The translations under genes and the position numbers were made by a program. From Winogradskyella sp. (lineage in GTDB: Bacteria > Bacteroidota > Bacteroidia > Flavobacteriales > Flavobacteriaceae): a stretch of DNA of 64,000 bases. This document shows, piece by piece, positions 44,490 through 53,837 of this stretch; positions within the stretch are counted from its first letter, which is position 1, and each line of letters opens with the position of its first letter. The notes beneath the pieces are model-generated. The model had not been told where the DNA came from and did not search any database. It saw nothing but the letters and a program-made list of their open reading frames with translations. The stretch is taken from NCBI GenBank assembly GCA_004211785.1, contig SHBX01000008.1, forward strand, positions 1-64,000. The letters are read 5' to 3'.

Positions 44490-45764
44490 ATGAGTACATC
44501 TAATCGTCGTTCATTTATAAAAAAGATTACTGCGGGTACGGCAGCATCTCTATTAATACCTCAACTTTACGCAGATAACAAAAAGCGACTTAAACCTCTA
44601 CATAATTATAATACAAATGATAATTCTGAAGACTTTTGGGAAACAGTAAAAGCCCAGTTTCATTTTGCTCATGGACTTTATTATTTCAACAATGGTTCTC
44701 TTGGACCATCACCTATGTCTGTACAAGGTGCGACCAATAGTTATAGGGCTACATTAGATGGGTTTCCATCCAGATATATGTGGGGCGAATGGCAAGATGA
44801 AAAAGAAAAGGTACGCAAACAGGTAGCCAATTTATTTTCAGTAAATAAAGAAGAGATTGCCATTACGCACAACACGACTGAAGGCATGAATCTTATTGCT
44901 AAAAGCATGGATTTGCAATCTGGTGACGAGATTATCTTATCTAACCATGACCATGCAAGTGCCTATATCCCTTGGGAGGTTTGGCAAGAAACAAAAGGTG
45001 TAAAATTAGTACGGCCAAAATTACCTCTTCTACCAAAAACAGTAGAAGACCTTGTTGCTGTCTATGAAAAAGCAATTACGCCTAGAACAAAAGTGATAAA
45101 CATCTGCCATATTGTGAATACTAATGGTATGCTTTTACCAGTAAAAGAAATTAGTAAAATGGCTCATAAAAAAGGGGTTCTAGTTGCCGTTGATGGTGCA
45201 CAAACTGCTGGTATGTTTACCATTAATCTAAAAGATTTAGGCTGTGATTTTTATACTGCCAGTGCGCACAAATGGTTATTTTCTCCAAAAGGTATTGCCG
45301 TATTTTACGCAAAGCAGGAGAGTCAGAAGTGTTTAAAACCTCTAATAGTAGCTCGAGGTCATAAAGATAAAAGTATACGACGATTAGAAAACTACAACAC
45401 TAGAAACCTTCCTGAATATTTAGGACTGGGTGACGCTGTTGCATTTCATAATACTATAGGAGGCGAAAAAATCACCAAACGTTCTTATGAGTTGAAACAT
45501 TACTTTAGAGATAAGATAAAAGATAATCCAAAATTCAAACTAAGAACACCACAAAATGACCAACTGTCTTGTGCTATACAAACATTAGGAATTGTAGGAA
45601 AACCAGTATCTAAGGTAAAAAAACAATTATTTGATAATTATGGCATTGATACTAGACCAATGTCGTCTTTTGGGTTAAATGGTGTCCGTATTTCTTTTGG
45701 CATCTATATCACAAAAAAAGATATAGACTATTTAGTCAGCGCTCTTGAGACTATTGCAGGATAA
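44490..45764 (+). CDS. Tat-exported class V aminotransferase-fold PLP enzyme
   Basis: A 424-residue PLP enzyme of the cysteine-desulfurase/isopenicillin-N-epimerase-like group. The N terminus has a twin-arginine signal (SNRRSFIKKITAGTAASLLIPQLYA), so the folded, cofactor-loaded enzyme is exported. The PLP-binding region has AVDGAQTAGMF and the Schiff-base lysine in SAHKWLFSPKG. The substrate is unknown: this group includes desulfurases, lyases and epimerases. It is preceded by 232 bases without a gene and followed by two lipoprotein genes on the same strand. Confidence 0.88.
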   Translation: MSTSNRRSFIKKITAGTAASLLIPQLYADNKKRLKPLHNYNTNDNSEDFWETVKAQFHFAHGLYYFNNGSLGPSPMSVQGATNSYRATLDGFPSRYMWGEWQDEKEKVRKQVANLFSVNKEEIAITHNTTEGMNLIAKSMDLQSGDEIILSNHDHASAYIPWEVWQETKGVKLVRPKLPLLPKTVEDLVAVYEKAITPRTKVINICHIVNTNGMLLPVKEISKMAHKKGVLVAVDGAQTAGMFTINLKDLGCDFYTASAHKWLFSPKGIAVFYAKQESQKCLKPLIVARGHKDKSIRRLENYNTRNLPEYLGLGDAVAFHNTIGGEKITKRSYELKHYFRDKIKDNPKFKLRTPQNDQLSCAIQTLGIVGKPVSKVKKQLFDNYGIDTRPMSSFGLNGVRISFGIYITKKDIDYLVSALETIAG

Positions 45765-45884
45765 TTTTTAAATAATTTTAAAGTAAGGTAGGTAAATCAA
45801 AGACTTGATTGTTTAATAAGAAAAAACTCTTTGTAGTATTCACTGTTAAGAGAAGCTATTTTTAATTAATTAAAACTTATTGTT

Positions 45885-46283
45885 ATGAAAAAATTACTTT
45901 TATTATTTGTCCTAGCCACTTTTACTTTTAATTGCTCTACAGAATCTGATGATACACCTATTCTTGAAGAGAACACTATAATTGGGAGATGGCATATTGT
46001 TAGCTTAGAGCAAACATCAATGTATGTATTTACAGAAAACTTAAGACACACTATTTACAGCACTGATGGAAACTTTGGAGGTTTAGAAACCGCTATACCA
46101 AACCCAAATACTTGGACTTTTGAAGGAGAAGAACTAGTAGTTGATTTAAATTTTGGTAATTTTTTGAGAACAAACTTAAACTTTAAGTGCGACGGAAATG
46201 TTGTAGAATTTATAGACGCTGAAGGTACTGTTGGAACGATACTCTTCAGAGAAGGATACGATTACGCATCTTGCAATCAATAA
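45885..46283 (+). CDS. Lipocalin-like lipoprotein
   Basis: A 132-residue lipoprotein (signal MKKLLLLFVLATFTFNC, then STESDD). The mature part fits the lipocalin-like family common in Flavobacteriaceae: IIGRWHIVSLEQ near the start, then strand pairs with TWTFEGEELVVDL. The Gly-x-Trp motif of lipocalins is visible as GRWHI. The ligand is unknown. A terminator lies at 46334-46360. Confidence 0.8.
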   Translation: MKKLLLLFVLATFTFNCSTESDDTPILEENTIIGRWHIVSLEQTSMYVFTENLRHTIYSTDGNFGGLETAIPNPNTWTFEGEELVVDLNFGNFLRTNLNFKCDGNVVEFIDAEGTVGTILFREGYDYASCNQ

Positions 46284-46333
46284 TAATTACTAAAAAATAT
46301 GAAAAAGAAGATTAGTATTTAAAATTGATGTTT

Positions 46334-46360
46334 AAGCCAAGGAGAAATCCTTGGCTTTTG
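46334..46360 (+). terminator. Terminator after lipocalin-like gene
   Basis: AAGCCAAGGA, loop GAAA, TCCTTGGCTT and a T-rich tail, 50 bases after the stop codon. Confidence 0.88.
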
Positions 46361-46458
46361 TTTTACATATGCCTATAAATAACTATAGTCTTTTTAATAA
46401 AATAATCCTTATAGATAGGAGAATTTATAATTTAACTGTTATATAAGAAAAAACCCTT

Positions 46459-47199
46459 ATGAAAAATACAATCAAACTTTTTGCACTTATTTTAATGTCA
46501 TTGCTTTTTTTGGCTTGCAGCCAAGATGATAGCACAACTCTAGTAGAAGAAACATTTACTGATGCAGATGGTAATGTTTACAATACTATAACCATAGGAA
46601 ATCAGGTATGGGCTTCAGAAAACCTAAAAACCACAACATTTAATGATGGTACGCCAATCACAGAATATACTTTTGCAACTTTTGGTAATAATTGGAACAA
46701 CTTAAATGACCAAACGTCATTATTTCAATGGGCAGATACTAGTGATTTTAATAATGCTGTAGATGAAGAGTTGCCTCCTCGTTATTATGCAGCTATGTAC
46801 AATTATTTTGCTTTAGAAAGTGGAAAATTAGCACCTGAAGGTTGGCGCATTCCCTCAGAAGCAGACTTTAGAGAACTTGAAAGTTTTTTAGCGGCTAATG
46901 GTCAAAACGGTAACGAAGCAACTGCTTTAAAATCTGAAACTGGTTGGGTAGAATCAAGTGGCAATGGTAATGGCGGGTCTATATTTAACGCTTTGCCAAA
47001 TGGATACGTGAGTGCTTTAGGTAGTTCTATTTTTCCGGGCGGAATATGTACTTTTGCTACTTCAAACCTTATAAATACAGGAGGTCAAAGTATTGATTCT
47101 CAAAGAAGAATATTAGTTCAACTTTTTGATGAACCAACTATACTATTTACTGATAATGCTATACAAATTGGAGCTGGTGTAAGGCTTATTAAAGAATAG
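46459..47199 (+). CDS. FISUMP-domain lipoprotein
   Basis: A 246-residue lipoprotein (signal ending SLLFLAC, then SQDDS). It contains the 'Fibrobacter succinogenes major paralogous' domain: DADGNVYNTITIGNQVWASENLKTTTFNDG near the start, then GWRIPSEADFRELESFL and LPNGYVSALG. These domains are surface-associated and their function is not established. The acidic residues after the lipid Cys suggest export to the cell surface. Confidence 0.88.
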   Translation: MKNTIKLFALILMSLLFLACSQDDSTTLVEETFTDADGNVYNTITIGNQVWASENLKTTTFNDGTPITEYTFATFGNNWNNLNDQTSLFQWADTSDFNNAVDEELPPRYYAAMYNYFALESGKLAPEGWRIPSEADFRELESFLAANGQNGNEATALKSETGWVESSGNGNGGSIFNALPNGYVSALGSSIFPGGICTFATSNLINTGGQSIDSQRRILVQLFDEPTILFTDNAIQIGAGVRLIKE

Positions 47200-47214
47200 A
47201 AAAAATAATCATAA

Positions 47215-47249
47215 ACAAAAAAGCAGCATCTAATAGATGCTGCTTTTTT
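47215..47249 (+). terminator. Bidirectional terminator
   Basis: AAGCAGCATCTA and TAGATGCTGCTT pair almost completely, with A and T runs on each side. It lies between the convergent FISUMP gene and guaB. Confidence 0.88.
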
Positions 47250-47265
47250 GTTTTATTAATACAAT

Positions 47266-48735
47266 TTACCTAGAGTAATTAGGTGCTTCTTTAGTAATAG
47301 TTACATCATGTGGGTGGCTTTCGTTAATCCCACTGGCTGTTATTTTCACAAAACGCCCAGTTTTCTTTAAAGTATCTACATCTTTAGCTCCACAATAACC
47401 CATACCTGCTCTTAAGCCTCCAACAAATTGATGTATGCTTTCAAACAATTCACCTTTATATGGTACACGACCTACAATGCCTTCTGGTACTAATTTTTTG
47501 ATATCGTCCTCTACATCTTGGAAATAGCGGTCTTTACTTCCTTGTTTCATAGCCTCAACGGAACCCATGCCTCGATAAGATTTAAATTTACGTCCTTCAT
47601 AAATAATAGTTTCTCCAGGACTTTCTTTTGTGCCAGCTAACAACGAACCTAGCATTACTGTATCTGCTCCAGCAGCAATAGCTTTTGGAATATCACCTGT
47701 ATACCTAATGCCACCATCTGCAATCACAGGAACACCAGAGCCTTTAATAGCTTCTGCGACTTCTAACACAGCAGAGAATTGAGGAAAACCAACACCAGCA
47801 ACAACACGTGTTGTACAAATAGAGCCTGGCCCAATTCCTACTTTTACAGCATCTGCTCCTGCTTCAACCAAATATTTTGCAGCTTCGGCAGTAGCAATAT
47901 TACCAACAACAACTTCTAAGGTTGGGAATTTAGATTTTATTTCTTTTAAAACGAGTACAACACCTTGTGTATGTCCATGCGCTGTATCAATAATCACAGC
48001 ATCTACACCTGCATTAACCAAAGCCTCTGCTCTATCAACAGCATCACCAGTAACACCGATAGCAGCTGCAACACGTAGCCTACCATAAGAATCTTTATTC
48101 GCTATTGGCTTTTGGGTCACTTTAGTGATATCTCTAAACGTAATTAAGCCTTCGAGTTTATCGCCATTGACAATGAGTAGTTTTTCAATTTTATTTTCTT
48201 GGAGAATTTTTTCAGCATCTTTTAACGATGTGCCTTCTGGAGCAGTCACAAGGTTTTCACTTGTCATGACCTCAACAATTGGTCTTTCGTTACGATGCTC
48301 AAAACGTAAATCACGATTAGTAACAATGCCTTTTAACTTCCCATTATCATCAACAATCGGGATTCCTCCTATACTATGCTCACGCATGGCATTTTTTGCA
48401 TCACTAACAATAGCATCCATAGGTAATGTCACTGGGTCGATAATCATGCCGCTTTCAGCACGTTTAACTTTACGCACCTTCATGGCTTGTGCTTCGATAG
48501 TCATATTCTTATGTAAAACACCTATACCACCTTCACGAGCCATAGCAATTGCCATACGACTTTCTGTAACTGTATCCATCGCTGCAGATACAATAGGAAC
48601 ATTGATTGTAATATTTCTGGTAAATTTTGATTTAATATTGACTTCTCTAGGAAGTACTTCAGAATACGCTGGAACTAATAGGACGTCGTCATAAGTGAGA
48701 CCTTCTCCTAAAATTTTGTTGTTGTGTGCTGTCAT
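47266..48735 (-). CDS. guaB: IMP dehydrogenase
   Basis: Oxidises IMP to XMP with NAD+, the committed step to GMP. The start at 48735 ([22 protein letters not shown]) gives 489 residues, the usual length; a longer frame to 48759 is less likely. Two CBS domains sit in the first half (about 95-215). The catalytic loop is [15 protein letters not shown] with its Cys, and the flap RYFQ follows [12 protein letters not shown]. The TIM barrel is complete. It is the downstream neighbour of the porin/FMN module but is unrelated in function. Confidence 0.96.
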   Translation of the reverse strand: MTAHNNKILGEGLTYDDVLLVPAYSEVLPREVNIKSKFTRNITINVPIVSAAMDTVTESRMAIAMAREGGIGVLHKNMTIEAQAMKVRKVKRAESGMIIDPVTLPMDAIVSDAKNAMREHSIGGIPIVDDNGKLKGIVTNRDLRFEHRNERPIVEVMTSENLVTAPEGTSLKDAEKILQENKIEKLLIVNGDKLEGLITFRDITKVTQKPIANKDSYGRLRVAAAIGVTGDAVDRAEALVNAGVDAVIIDTAHGHTQGVVLVLKEIKSKFPTLEVVVGNIATAEAAKYLVEAGADAVKVGIGPGSICTTRVVAGVGFPQFSAVLEVAEAIKGSGVPVIADGGIRYTGDIPKAIAAGADTVMLGSLLAGTKESPGETIIYEGRKFKSYRGMGSVEAMKQGSKDRYFQDVEDDIKKLVPEGIVGRVPYKGELFESIHQFVGGLRAGMGYCGAKDVDTLKKTGRFVKITASGINESHPHDVTITKEAPNYSR

Positions 48736-48774
48736 GATGCAATTAAAAGATAATTGCATGCAAATTTACGGCTT

Positions 48775-49275
48775 TTATCTGAGTTTGGCAGGCGTTTTTA
48801 ACAATTGTTTCAGAATTATAAAAATCGAAGCTGTGTAAGTTACTGTCATTAATGTTCCTGAAAACATAACAATATATTTTACCCAAATATGGCCTTTCCA
48901 AAGCAAATAAATACCACCAAAAGTTAGAATCACTGATATAAAAGGTTCAACAGTTAAAAACACCTTCAGCTTGTAGTTTAATCGCGTTGTTAGAAGTATG
49001 GCTCCGATAAGGAAAAAAATAATAGCCATTGATAAGATGTGCCCATGAACAAGAGTCAGCATAGCTTTCTCTGTTTTTTTGAACTTCATCTCCTTGACAT
49101 CTTCGATATCTTCATTACCTAGATATTGTTCTTCAATACCATTAGGGTTTGTAGAAGATGTCTCGTTAACAAATAAAAGGCCAGTATAGAAACCAATACT
49201 AAGTACAACTACAAACGCCGCGATGAGCATTTTGAGTTCCTTAGGAAACGTTTCTATAAGGCCGTTTAATTTCAT
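48775..49275 (-). CDS. Unknown four-helix membrane protein with conserved His
   Basis: A 166-residue inner-membrane protein I do not recognise. It has four likely helices (about 15-35, 77-96, 105-127, 131-155) and a charged loop between the first two (about 36-72), which should face the periplasm. Histidines H77 and H79 (LVHGHI) at the start of helix two and H129 (KGHIW) could ligate heme or metal. Its start is directly adjacent to the stop of the FMN-binding protein gene (49276). Co-translation with a flavin carrier suggests a role in electron flow. Confidence 0.75.
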   Translation of the reverse strand: MKLNGLIETFPKELKMLIAAFVVVLSIGFYTGLLFVNETSSTNPNGIEEQYLGNEDIEDVKEMKFKKTEKAMLTLVHGHILSMAIIFFLIGAILLTTRLNYKLKVFLTVEPFISVILTFGGIYLLWKGHIWVKYIVMFSGTLMTVTYTASIFIILKQLLKTPAKLR

Positions 49276-49800
49276 CTATAAAATTCCTTTTTCATTTAAA
49301 GCTTTAAGCGATGACATAAGGTCATTCATAGCATTGGTCATAGATCTTACCGATATAGTTGCTCCAGAAATGGCGTCTATATTATCGCCATATCGGAACG
49401 TTTCATCATTATAGGTTTTACCAATAAATTGTCTTAGCCATCGTTTACTTCCTATCTCACCACCATACTCTTCGCGGTAGATTAAGACCTTAGCTTTTTT
49501 AACTGAAAGATCTGGATTAATCAATACCAAATAATCAAATTCCGCTGTTTTACTTGGTGCTTTTGAAAGGTAAGCATAGCCCAGCAAATTGTTTTCAGCT
49601 TTGATAGTAAATAAATGATTTTCACTAAACTTTGATGGTAATTCTTTTGCAATAGCATGATCAATTAAAAAGGCTTCAAATTGAAAACTCTCCAATTCAT
49701 ATACTTTCTTTATTTCCTTATCTACCTTTTTCTGAATCTTCTTTGGAAGTCCAAAAGAAACTACCGATAAAATAAGTATAACTAAAGTCTTTAATTTCAT
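49276..49800 (-). CDS. Exported FMN-binding (flavinylated) protein
   Basis: A 174-residue exported protein with a short signal (MKLKTLVILILSVVSFGLP) and a C-terminal FMN-binding domain. Residues 142-148 read DAISGAT, which exactly fits the flavin-transferase target motif Dxx(S/T)GAT. T148 would carry covalent FMN attached by ApbE. ApbE is not in this window. Related domains occur in NqrC, RnfG and extracellular electron-transfer systems. The N-terminal half is not a match to those subunits. It is the middle gene of a porin / FMN carrier / membrane-protein unit. Confidence 0.88.
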   Translation of the reverse strand: MKLKTLVILILSVVSFGLPKKIQKKVDKEIKKVYELESFQFEAFLIDHAIAKELPSKFSENHLFTIKAENNLLGYAYLSKAPSKTAEFDYLVLINPDLSVKKAKVLIYREEYGGEIGSKRWLRQFIGKTYNDETFRYGDNIDAISGATISVRSMTNAMNDLMSSLKALNEKGIL

Positions 49801-49840
49801 ACTGCAAAAATATTGAATTACTTATGGTTATCTATCAAAT

Positions 49841-51013
49841 TTAGAACCAAACTCCAATGCCAAAGTTTAATCTGTCTTGGACATCGCTATTGCTATCATT
49901 GTTACTTCTAAACTGGTAGTCGCCTTTCACCACAACACCTGGTGCGATGTGGTAGCTTAATCCAGTTGTTAGATCTGTTCTGTTAAAGGCGTCGTTTCTT
50001 GCTAAACCACCTGAAGTATCTGCATGAGTATCAAAATTCTCATAACGTGCAAAAGCAAATAAGCGTTGTTCTTTATTTAATGGCAATAAGTTATAAGCTA
50101 TCTCACCGTAATAACCCATTAATGCACTACCTAAATCTCTACTAGTTAAAGCATTGTAATCTTCTGTATCGGTTAACGAAGCATAAATAAATTGCCCACG
50201 AGCTGTGAAACGCCTTTTTGCATAACGCATATCAAAGCCAACCATAGAAACACCAACACTAGAACCATCGATATCATCTACATCATCAGTAGCTTGTGTT
50301 CTTCCAAAATATCCTGAAAGTCCTAAACGTAATCCTGGTAATCCGTAATATTCAACTTTTGTAGAAAATGTAGGGCTATCAATTGTAGAACGAATGGCTT
50401 TCTGACGACCACCGCGAAGACCATTACTTCCTTTTAAGAAACCAGTAATTTCACCATCATCATTTTCTGTAGATTTAAATCCATTAAAAATATAAGCTTG
50501 GTAACCAATTGAAGCTTCAGGAAAACGACCAGTAACACCAACACCAATTTCTCTCCATGTTGTTGGTACAATTGCATTATCTACTGCAGGACGCTCAACG
50601 CCATTAAACGTTGTAGGTTCGTGGTACTCATTAACAATTCCCATTGGGACTAACATTAATCCACCACGTAAACTTACATTATCGCCAACTGCATAATTAA
50701 CAAAAGCTTGCTCAATAAATACTTCTTCGACATGCTCAAATTCTACTTCAGTAACAAACTGTGTTTTGTCATTAAATTTGTAACCAAATAATAATACCAT
50801 ACGCTGTACGTCTAACTCACCGTTGTTTCCTTCTGGTTGGTTATAAGTAATTTCTCCATAAGCACCAACAGTCACAGCTTTACCGTAATTTCCTGATAAA
50901 ATTCGCTGCGCTGCGTTTAATTGATTTTGTGGATTATTTAATGAATCTTGTGCCGTTTGACCAAACGACAATGCACATATTAATAGTGCTAATAATGAGA
51001 TTGATTTAGTCAT
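49841..51013 (-). CDS. Outer-membrane porin (OprO/OprP-like)
   Basis: A 390-residue barrel protein with a signal peptide (MTKSISLLALLICALSFGQ). Its alternating strands resemble phosphate-selective porin-like proteins: KAVTVGAYGEITYNQPEG, QFVTEVEFEHVEEVFIEQAFVNYAVGDNVSLRGGLMLVPMGIVNE and a final LNFGIGVWF. Its substrate is unknown. It heads the three-gene unit with the flavinylated protein (gap 40 bases) and the four-helix protein. A consensus promoter lies at 51064-51094. Confidence 0.88.
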   Translation of the reverse strand: MTKSISLLALLICALSFGQTAQDSLNNPQNQLNAAQRILSGNYGKAVTVGAYGEITYNQPEGNNGELDVQRMVLLFGYKFNDKTQFVTEVEFEHVEEVFIEQAFVNYAVGDNVSLRGGLMLVPMGIVNEYHEPTTFNGVERPAVDNAIVPTTWREIGVGVTGRFPEASIGYQAYIFNGFKSTENDDGEITGFLKGSNGLRGGRQKAIRSTIDSPTFSTKVEYYGLPGLRLGLSGYFGRTQATDDVDDIDGSSVGVSMVGFDMRYAKRRFTARGQFIYASLTDTEDYNALTSRDLGSALMGYYGEIAYNLLPLNKEQRLFAFARYENFDTHADTSGGLARNDAFNRTDLTTGLSYHIAPGVVVKGDYQFRSNNDSNSDVQDRLNFGIGVWF

Positions 51014-51063
51014 TTTTTATTTTTATTTAGACTTATTATAAATAAATTGATGTAATTTGATTG

Positions 51064-51094
51064 CAAATATAATATCAAAAATTACTTGCACAAA
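51064..51094 (-). promoter_or_regulatory. Promoter of porin/FMN module
   Basis: On the minus strand TTTG (51091-51094), 19 bases, TATATTTG (51064-51071). It is a consensus promoter about 50 bases upstream of the porin start, so the module can be expressed strongly by the primary sigma factor. Confidence 0.7.
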
Positions 51095-51157
51095 GTTTAT
51101 TTAGAATAATTTTAAATAAAATTACAAATAGCTGATAACCATTAATTTGAAGGCATA

Positions 51158-52021
51158 TTAATGATATTTAGTGAAGATTTTAGTGGCCTCATTATAGGCA
51201 CTTTCAAAAGCCATAGCGTTTAAATCATGGGCGCTTTGTTGTGTAAAATAGGACAACATTTTCTCAGTAGGCATATTACCCGTCAGCTCATCTTTTGCCA
51301 TAGGGCATCCACCAAATCCTTGGATAGCGCCATCGAAACGTTTGCAACCAGCTTTGTAGGCTGCATCAATTTTCTCATGCCAAGTGGTTGGCGTTGTATG
51401 TAAATGCGCCCCAAACTCAATATTAGGATATTTTGGAATTAGATTAGAAAATAGATAATCTATATTCTCTGGATTAGAGCTTCCAATCGTATCGCTCAAC
51501 GATAAAATCTTTACACCCATATTAGATAACTTCTCTGTCCACTCGCCTACGATATCAACATCCCAAGGGTCGCCATAAGGATTACCAAATCCCATAGAAA
51601 TATACACGACCACTTCTTTATTACTTTTATCTGCTATTTCAAGTATTTCAGATAGCGTAACAACTGATTGCGCAATGGTTTTGTGCGTATTACGCATCTG
51701 GAAGTTTTCGGAGATAGAAAACGGAAAGCCTAAGTAGTCAATCTCAGAGTGTTTTGAAGCATCGTTAGCTCCACGGACATTCGCAATAATAGCCAATAAC
51801 TTACTTTTAGTTTTGCTTAAATCTAATTGAGCAAGAACCTCAGCCGTATCTACCATCTGAGGAATGGCTTTTGGCGATACAAAACTTCCAAAATCTATAG
51901 TATCAAAACCCACGCGTAATAAAGATTGAATGTACTGTACCTTCTTCTCAGTAGGTATCCAATCTTTGATACCTTGCATGGCATCTCGAGGACATTCAAT
52001 AAGTTTTACGTAGTTTTTCAT
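51158..52021 (-). CDS. Hydroxymethylglutaryl-CoA lyase-like enzyme
   Basis: A TIM-barrel enzyme of the HMGL-like family, about 287 residues. It cleaves HMG-CoA to acetoacetate and acetyl-CoA in leucine breakdown. Visible motifs are ECPRDAMQGIK (catalytic Arg and metal Asp), HLHTTP (metal His pair) and the catalytic Cys loop GFGGCPMAKDELTGN. I start at the ATG at 52021, nine bases inside the longest frame. Leucine dehydrogenase is in the same window (59082) but not in the same operon. Confidence 0.92.
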   Translation of the reverse strand: MKNYVKLIECPRDAMQGIKDWIPTEKKVQYIQSLLRVGFDTIDFGSFVSPKAIPQMVDTAEVLAQLDLSKTKSKLLAIIANVRGANDASKHSEIDYLGFPFSISENFQMRNTHKTIAQSVVTLSEILEIADKSNKEVVVYISMGFGNPYGDPWDVDIVGEWTEKLSNMGVKILSLSDTIGSSNPENIDYLFSNLIPKYPNIEFGAHLHTTPTTWHEKIDAAYKAGCKRFDGAIQGFGGCPMAKDELTGNMPTEKMLSYFTQQSAHDLNAMAFESAYNEATKIFTKYH

Positions 52022-52067
52022 GCAGATCAAATATAAGGTTTAGTCGGTCGATTTCATAGACAAATAA

Positions 52068-52685
52068 TTACAGTAAAATGAAAACAGCTATCCCAACAAA
52101 AACTATAATCTGTAACCATTTAAATACCAAACCTGAATTCTTATTTTTAAGTAATGAGCTTTTTATAGTATTGGCTAAAAGTGCTATCGAAGAGAAAATA
52201 ATAAAAGACACCAGAATAAATAAACCTCCCAAAACATAAAACTGAATTACAGTACTTAAGGTGTCACTAAACAAAAAGGCAGGGAAAAATGCTAAAAAGA
52301 AAATTGTGACTTTTGGGTTAAGTACATTCATAAAAAAACCTTGAACAAAGAGTTGTTTCAAACTTTTTTGAGTAGTGTTTTCTGTATCTATATATATATT
52401 GCTGTCCGACCGATAAACTTTATAAGCTAAATACAATAGATATATAGCTCCCAAAATTTTTATACCAAAAAAAACAGTGTCATTATCTCTAATAATTGCT
52501 GAAACCCCAAAGGCTAGCAACGTAGTGTGTATAATGCATCCTGTCATTAAGCCAACCACAGTAGCTAGAGCATGAGTTTTACTATTAGTTAAACTCTGAA
52601 CAAGCACATATATATTGTCTGGACCAGGAGAAATAGCCAACGCAGCCGTAGCGGACATAAACAATAAAAGTGCTTCGTAATTCAA
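52068..52685 (-). CDS. LysE-family amino-acid exporter
   Basis: A 205-residue inner-membrane protein with six likely helices. The family signature is in AISPGPDNIYVLVQSLTNSKTHALATVVGLMTGCIIH, and FFMNVLNPKVTIFFLAFFPAF follows mid-protein. Members export lysine, threonine, homoserine or similar amino acids; the substrate is unknown. It lies three bases after pyrD on the same strand. Confidence 0.92.
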   Translation of the reverse strand: MNYEALLLFMSATAALAISPGPDNIYVLVQSLTNSKTHALATVVGLMTGCIIHTTLLAFGVSAIIRDNDTVFFGIKILGAIYLLYLAYKVYRSDSNIYIDTENTTQKSLKQLFVQGFFMNVLNPKVTIFFLAFFPAFLFSDTLSTVIQFYVLGGLFILVSFIIFSSIALLANTIKSSLLKNKNSGLVFKWLQIIVFVGIAVFILL

Positions 52686-52688
52686 GTT

Positions 52689-53723
52689 TTAAGCGTTTTT
52701 AAGAATCGTCTTGTTAATTGACTTAATTAAGCGTGGACCTTCATAAATAAAACCCGTATAAATTTGCAGCAAGTCTGCACCAGCTTCTAGTTTTTCAATG
52801 GCATCTTCTGCAGAGTGGATGCCACCTACTCCAATGATTGGGAAAGACTTTTCACTTTTATCAGATAGGTATTTAATTACTCGAGTAGATTTTGTTTTAA
52901 TCGGTTGACCGCTTAGTCCGCCATTACCAATTTCTGTTAATCGCTCTTCTGAAGTTTTTAAATCATTTCTATCTGTGGATGTATTACTAGCTATAACGCC
53001 ATCAAGATTAGTTTCTTTAACTATCTCTACAATTTCATCGAGCTGACCATCATTTAAGTCTGGTGCAATTTTTAGGAGAATTGGCCTTTGTTTCTCAAAA
53101 GTATTATTCGCTTTCTGTACATCGCTAATTAACTCCAATAAATACTCTTTATCATTAAGCTTAGCATGGCTATCTACATTTGGGCAACTTACGTTCAATA
53201 CAAAATAATCAACATAAGGATGCAACGCATTAAAGCATTCTAGATAATCTTTAGTATAATCTTCTGGTTTAGTTTGGGTGTTTTTACCAATATTTCCACC
53301 GATAATCAATTGACCCTTATTCTTTTTTAGTTGAGCAATTGCAGCTTCAAGACCTTCATTATTAAACCCCATTCGGTTAATAATCCCTTTGTCTTCTTTA
53401 AGTCTGAATAAACGTTGTTTAGGATTGCCTTCTTGGCCTTTTGGTGTTACAGTTCCTATTTCAATAAAGCCAAAACCAAAATTGGCTAGCTCATTATACA
53501 ATACAGCATTTTTATCAAAACCAGCAGCTAAGCCAACTGGGTTTCTGAACTTTAACCCAAAAAACTCACGCTCCAATCGTTTATCATTTACCAAATATAA
53601 ACTCCTAAACAATCCTGCTACACCAGGAATTTTAGACAGATTTCTTATCAGTGAAAATGTGAAATAATGAATCTTTTCTGGGTCGAAACGAAACAATATT
53701 GGACGAATAATGGACGTATACAT
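52689..53723 (-). CDS. pyrD: Dihydroorotate dehydrogenase (quinone, class 2)
   Basis: Membrane-associated flavoenzyme that oxidises dihydroorotate to orotate using quinone. The start at 53723 ([23 protein letters not shown]) gives 344 residues and the N-terminal membrane helix pair of class 2. A longer frame to 53786 is unlikely. FMN and substrate motifs include [21 protein letters not shown], and the active-site Ser in [10 protein letters not shown]. It is co-transcribed with the LysE gene and diverges from pepT. Confidence 0.95.
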   Translation of the reverse strand: MYTSIIRPILFRFDPEKIHYFTFSLIRNLSKIPGVAGLFRSLYLVNDKRLEREFFGLKFRNPVGLAAGFDKNAVLYNELANFGFGFIEIGTVTPKGQEGNPKQRLFRLKEDKGIINRMGFNNEGLEAAIAQLKKNKGQLIIGGNIGKNTQTKPEDYTKDYLECFNALHPYVDYFVLNVSCPNVDSHAKLNDKEYLLELISDVQKANNTFEKQRPILLKIAPDLNDGQLDEIVEIVKETNLDGVIASNTSTDRNDLKTSEERLTEIGNGGLSGQPIKTKSTRVIKYLSDKSEKSFPIIGVGGIHSAEDAIEKLEAGADLLQIYTGFIYEGPRLIKSINKTILKNA

Positions 53724-53788
53724 GCGTTGTGTTTTGCTGTGCAAAAATACATCAATAAAGAGGAAATAAAAAGAAACCAAATCCATAC

Positions 53789-53819
53789 TTGTAACTTCGT
53801 CATTCGTTCTCTATTTTTG
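53789..53819 (+). promoter_or_regulatory. pepT promoter
   Basis: TTG (53789-53791), 20 bases, TATTTTTG (53812-53819). Initiation near 53825 leaves about 13 bases before the pepT ATG at 53838, so the promoter also decides the start. Upstream in-frame codons would be outside the transcript. Confidence 0.65.
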
Positions 53820-53837
53820 AATAAAATCAAACCAAAG

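Noticed and set aside
48125..48694. Long plus-strand open frame of 189 codons opposite guaB
   Set aside because: It is antisense to a clear, full-length IMP dehydrogenase. Its translation is low-complexity (Ser/Ile-rich) and has no start context.
53667..53837. N-terminal extension of peptidase T
   Set aside because: It would add 57 residues absent from the family and lies upstream of the promoter at 53789-53819.
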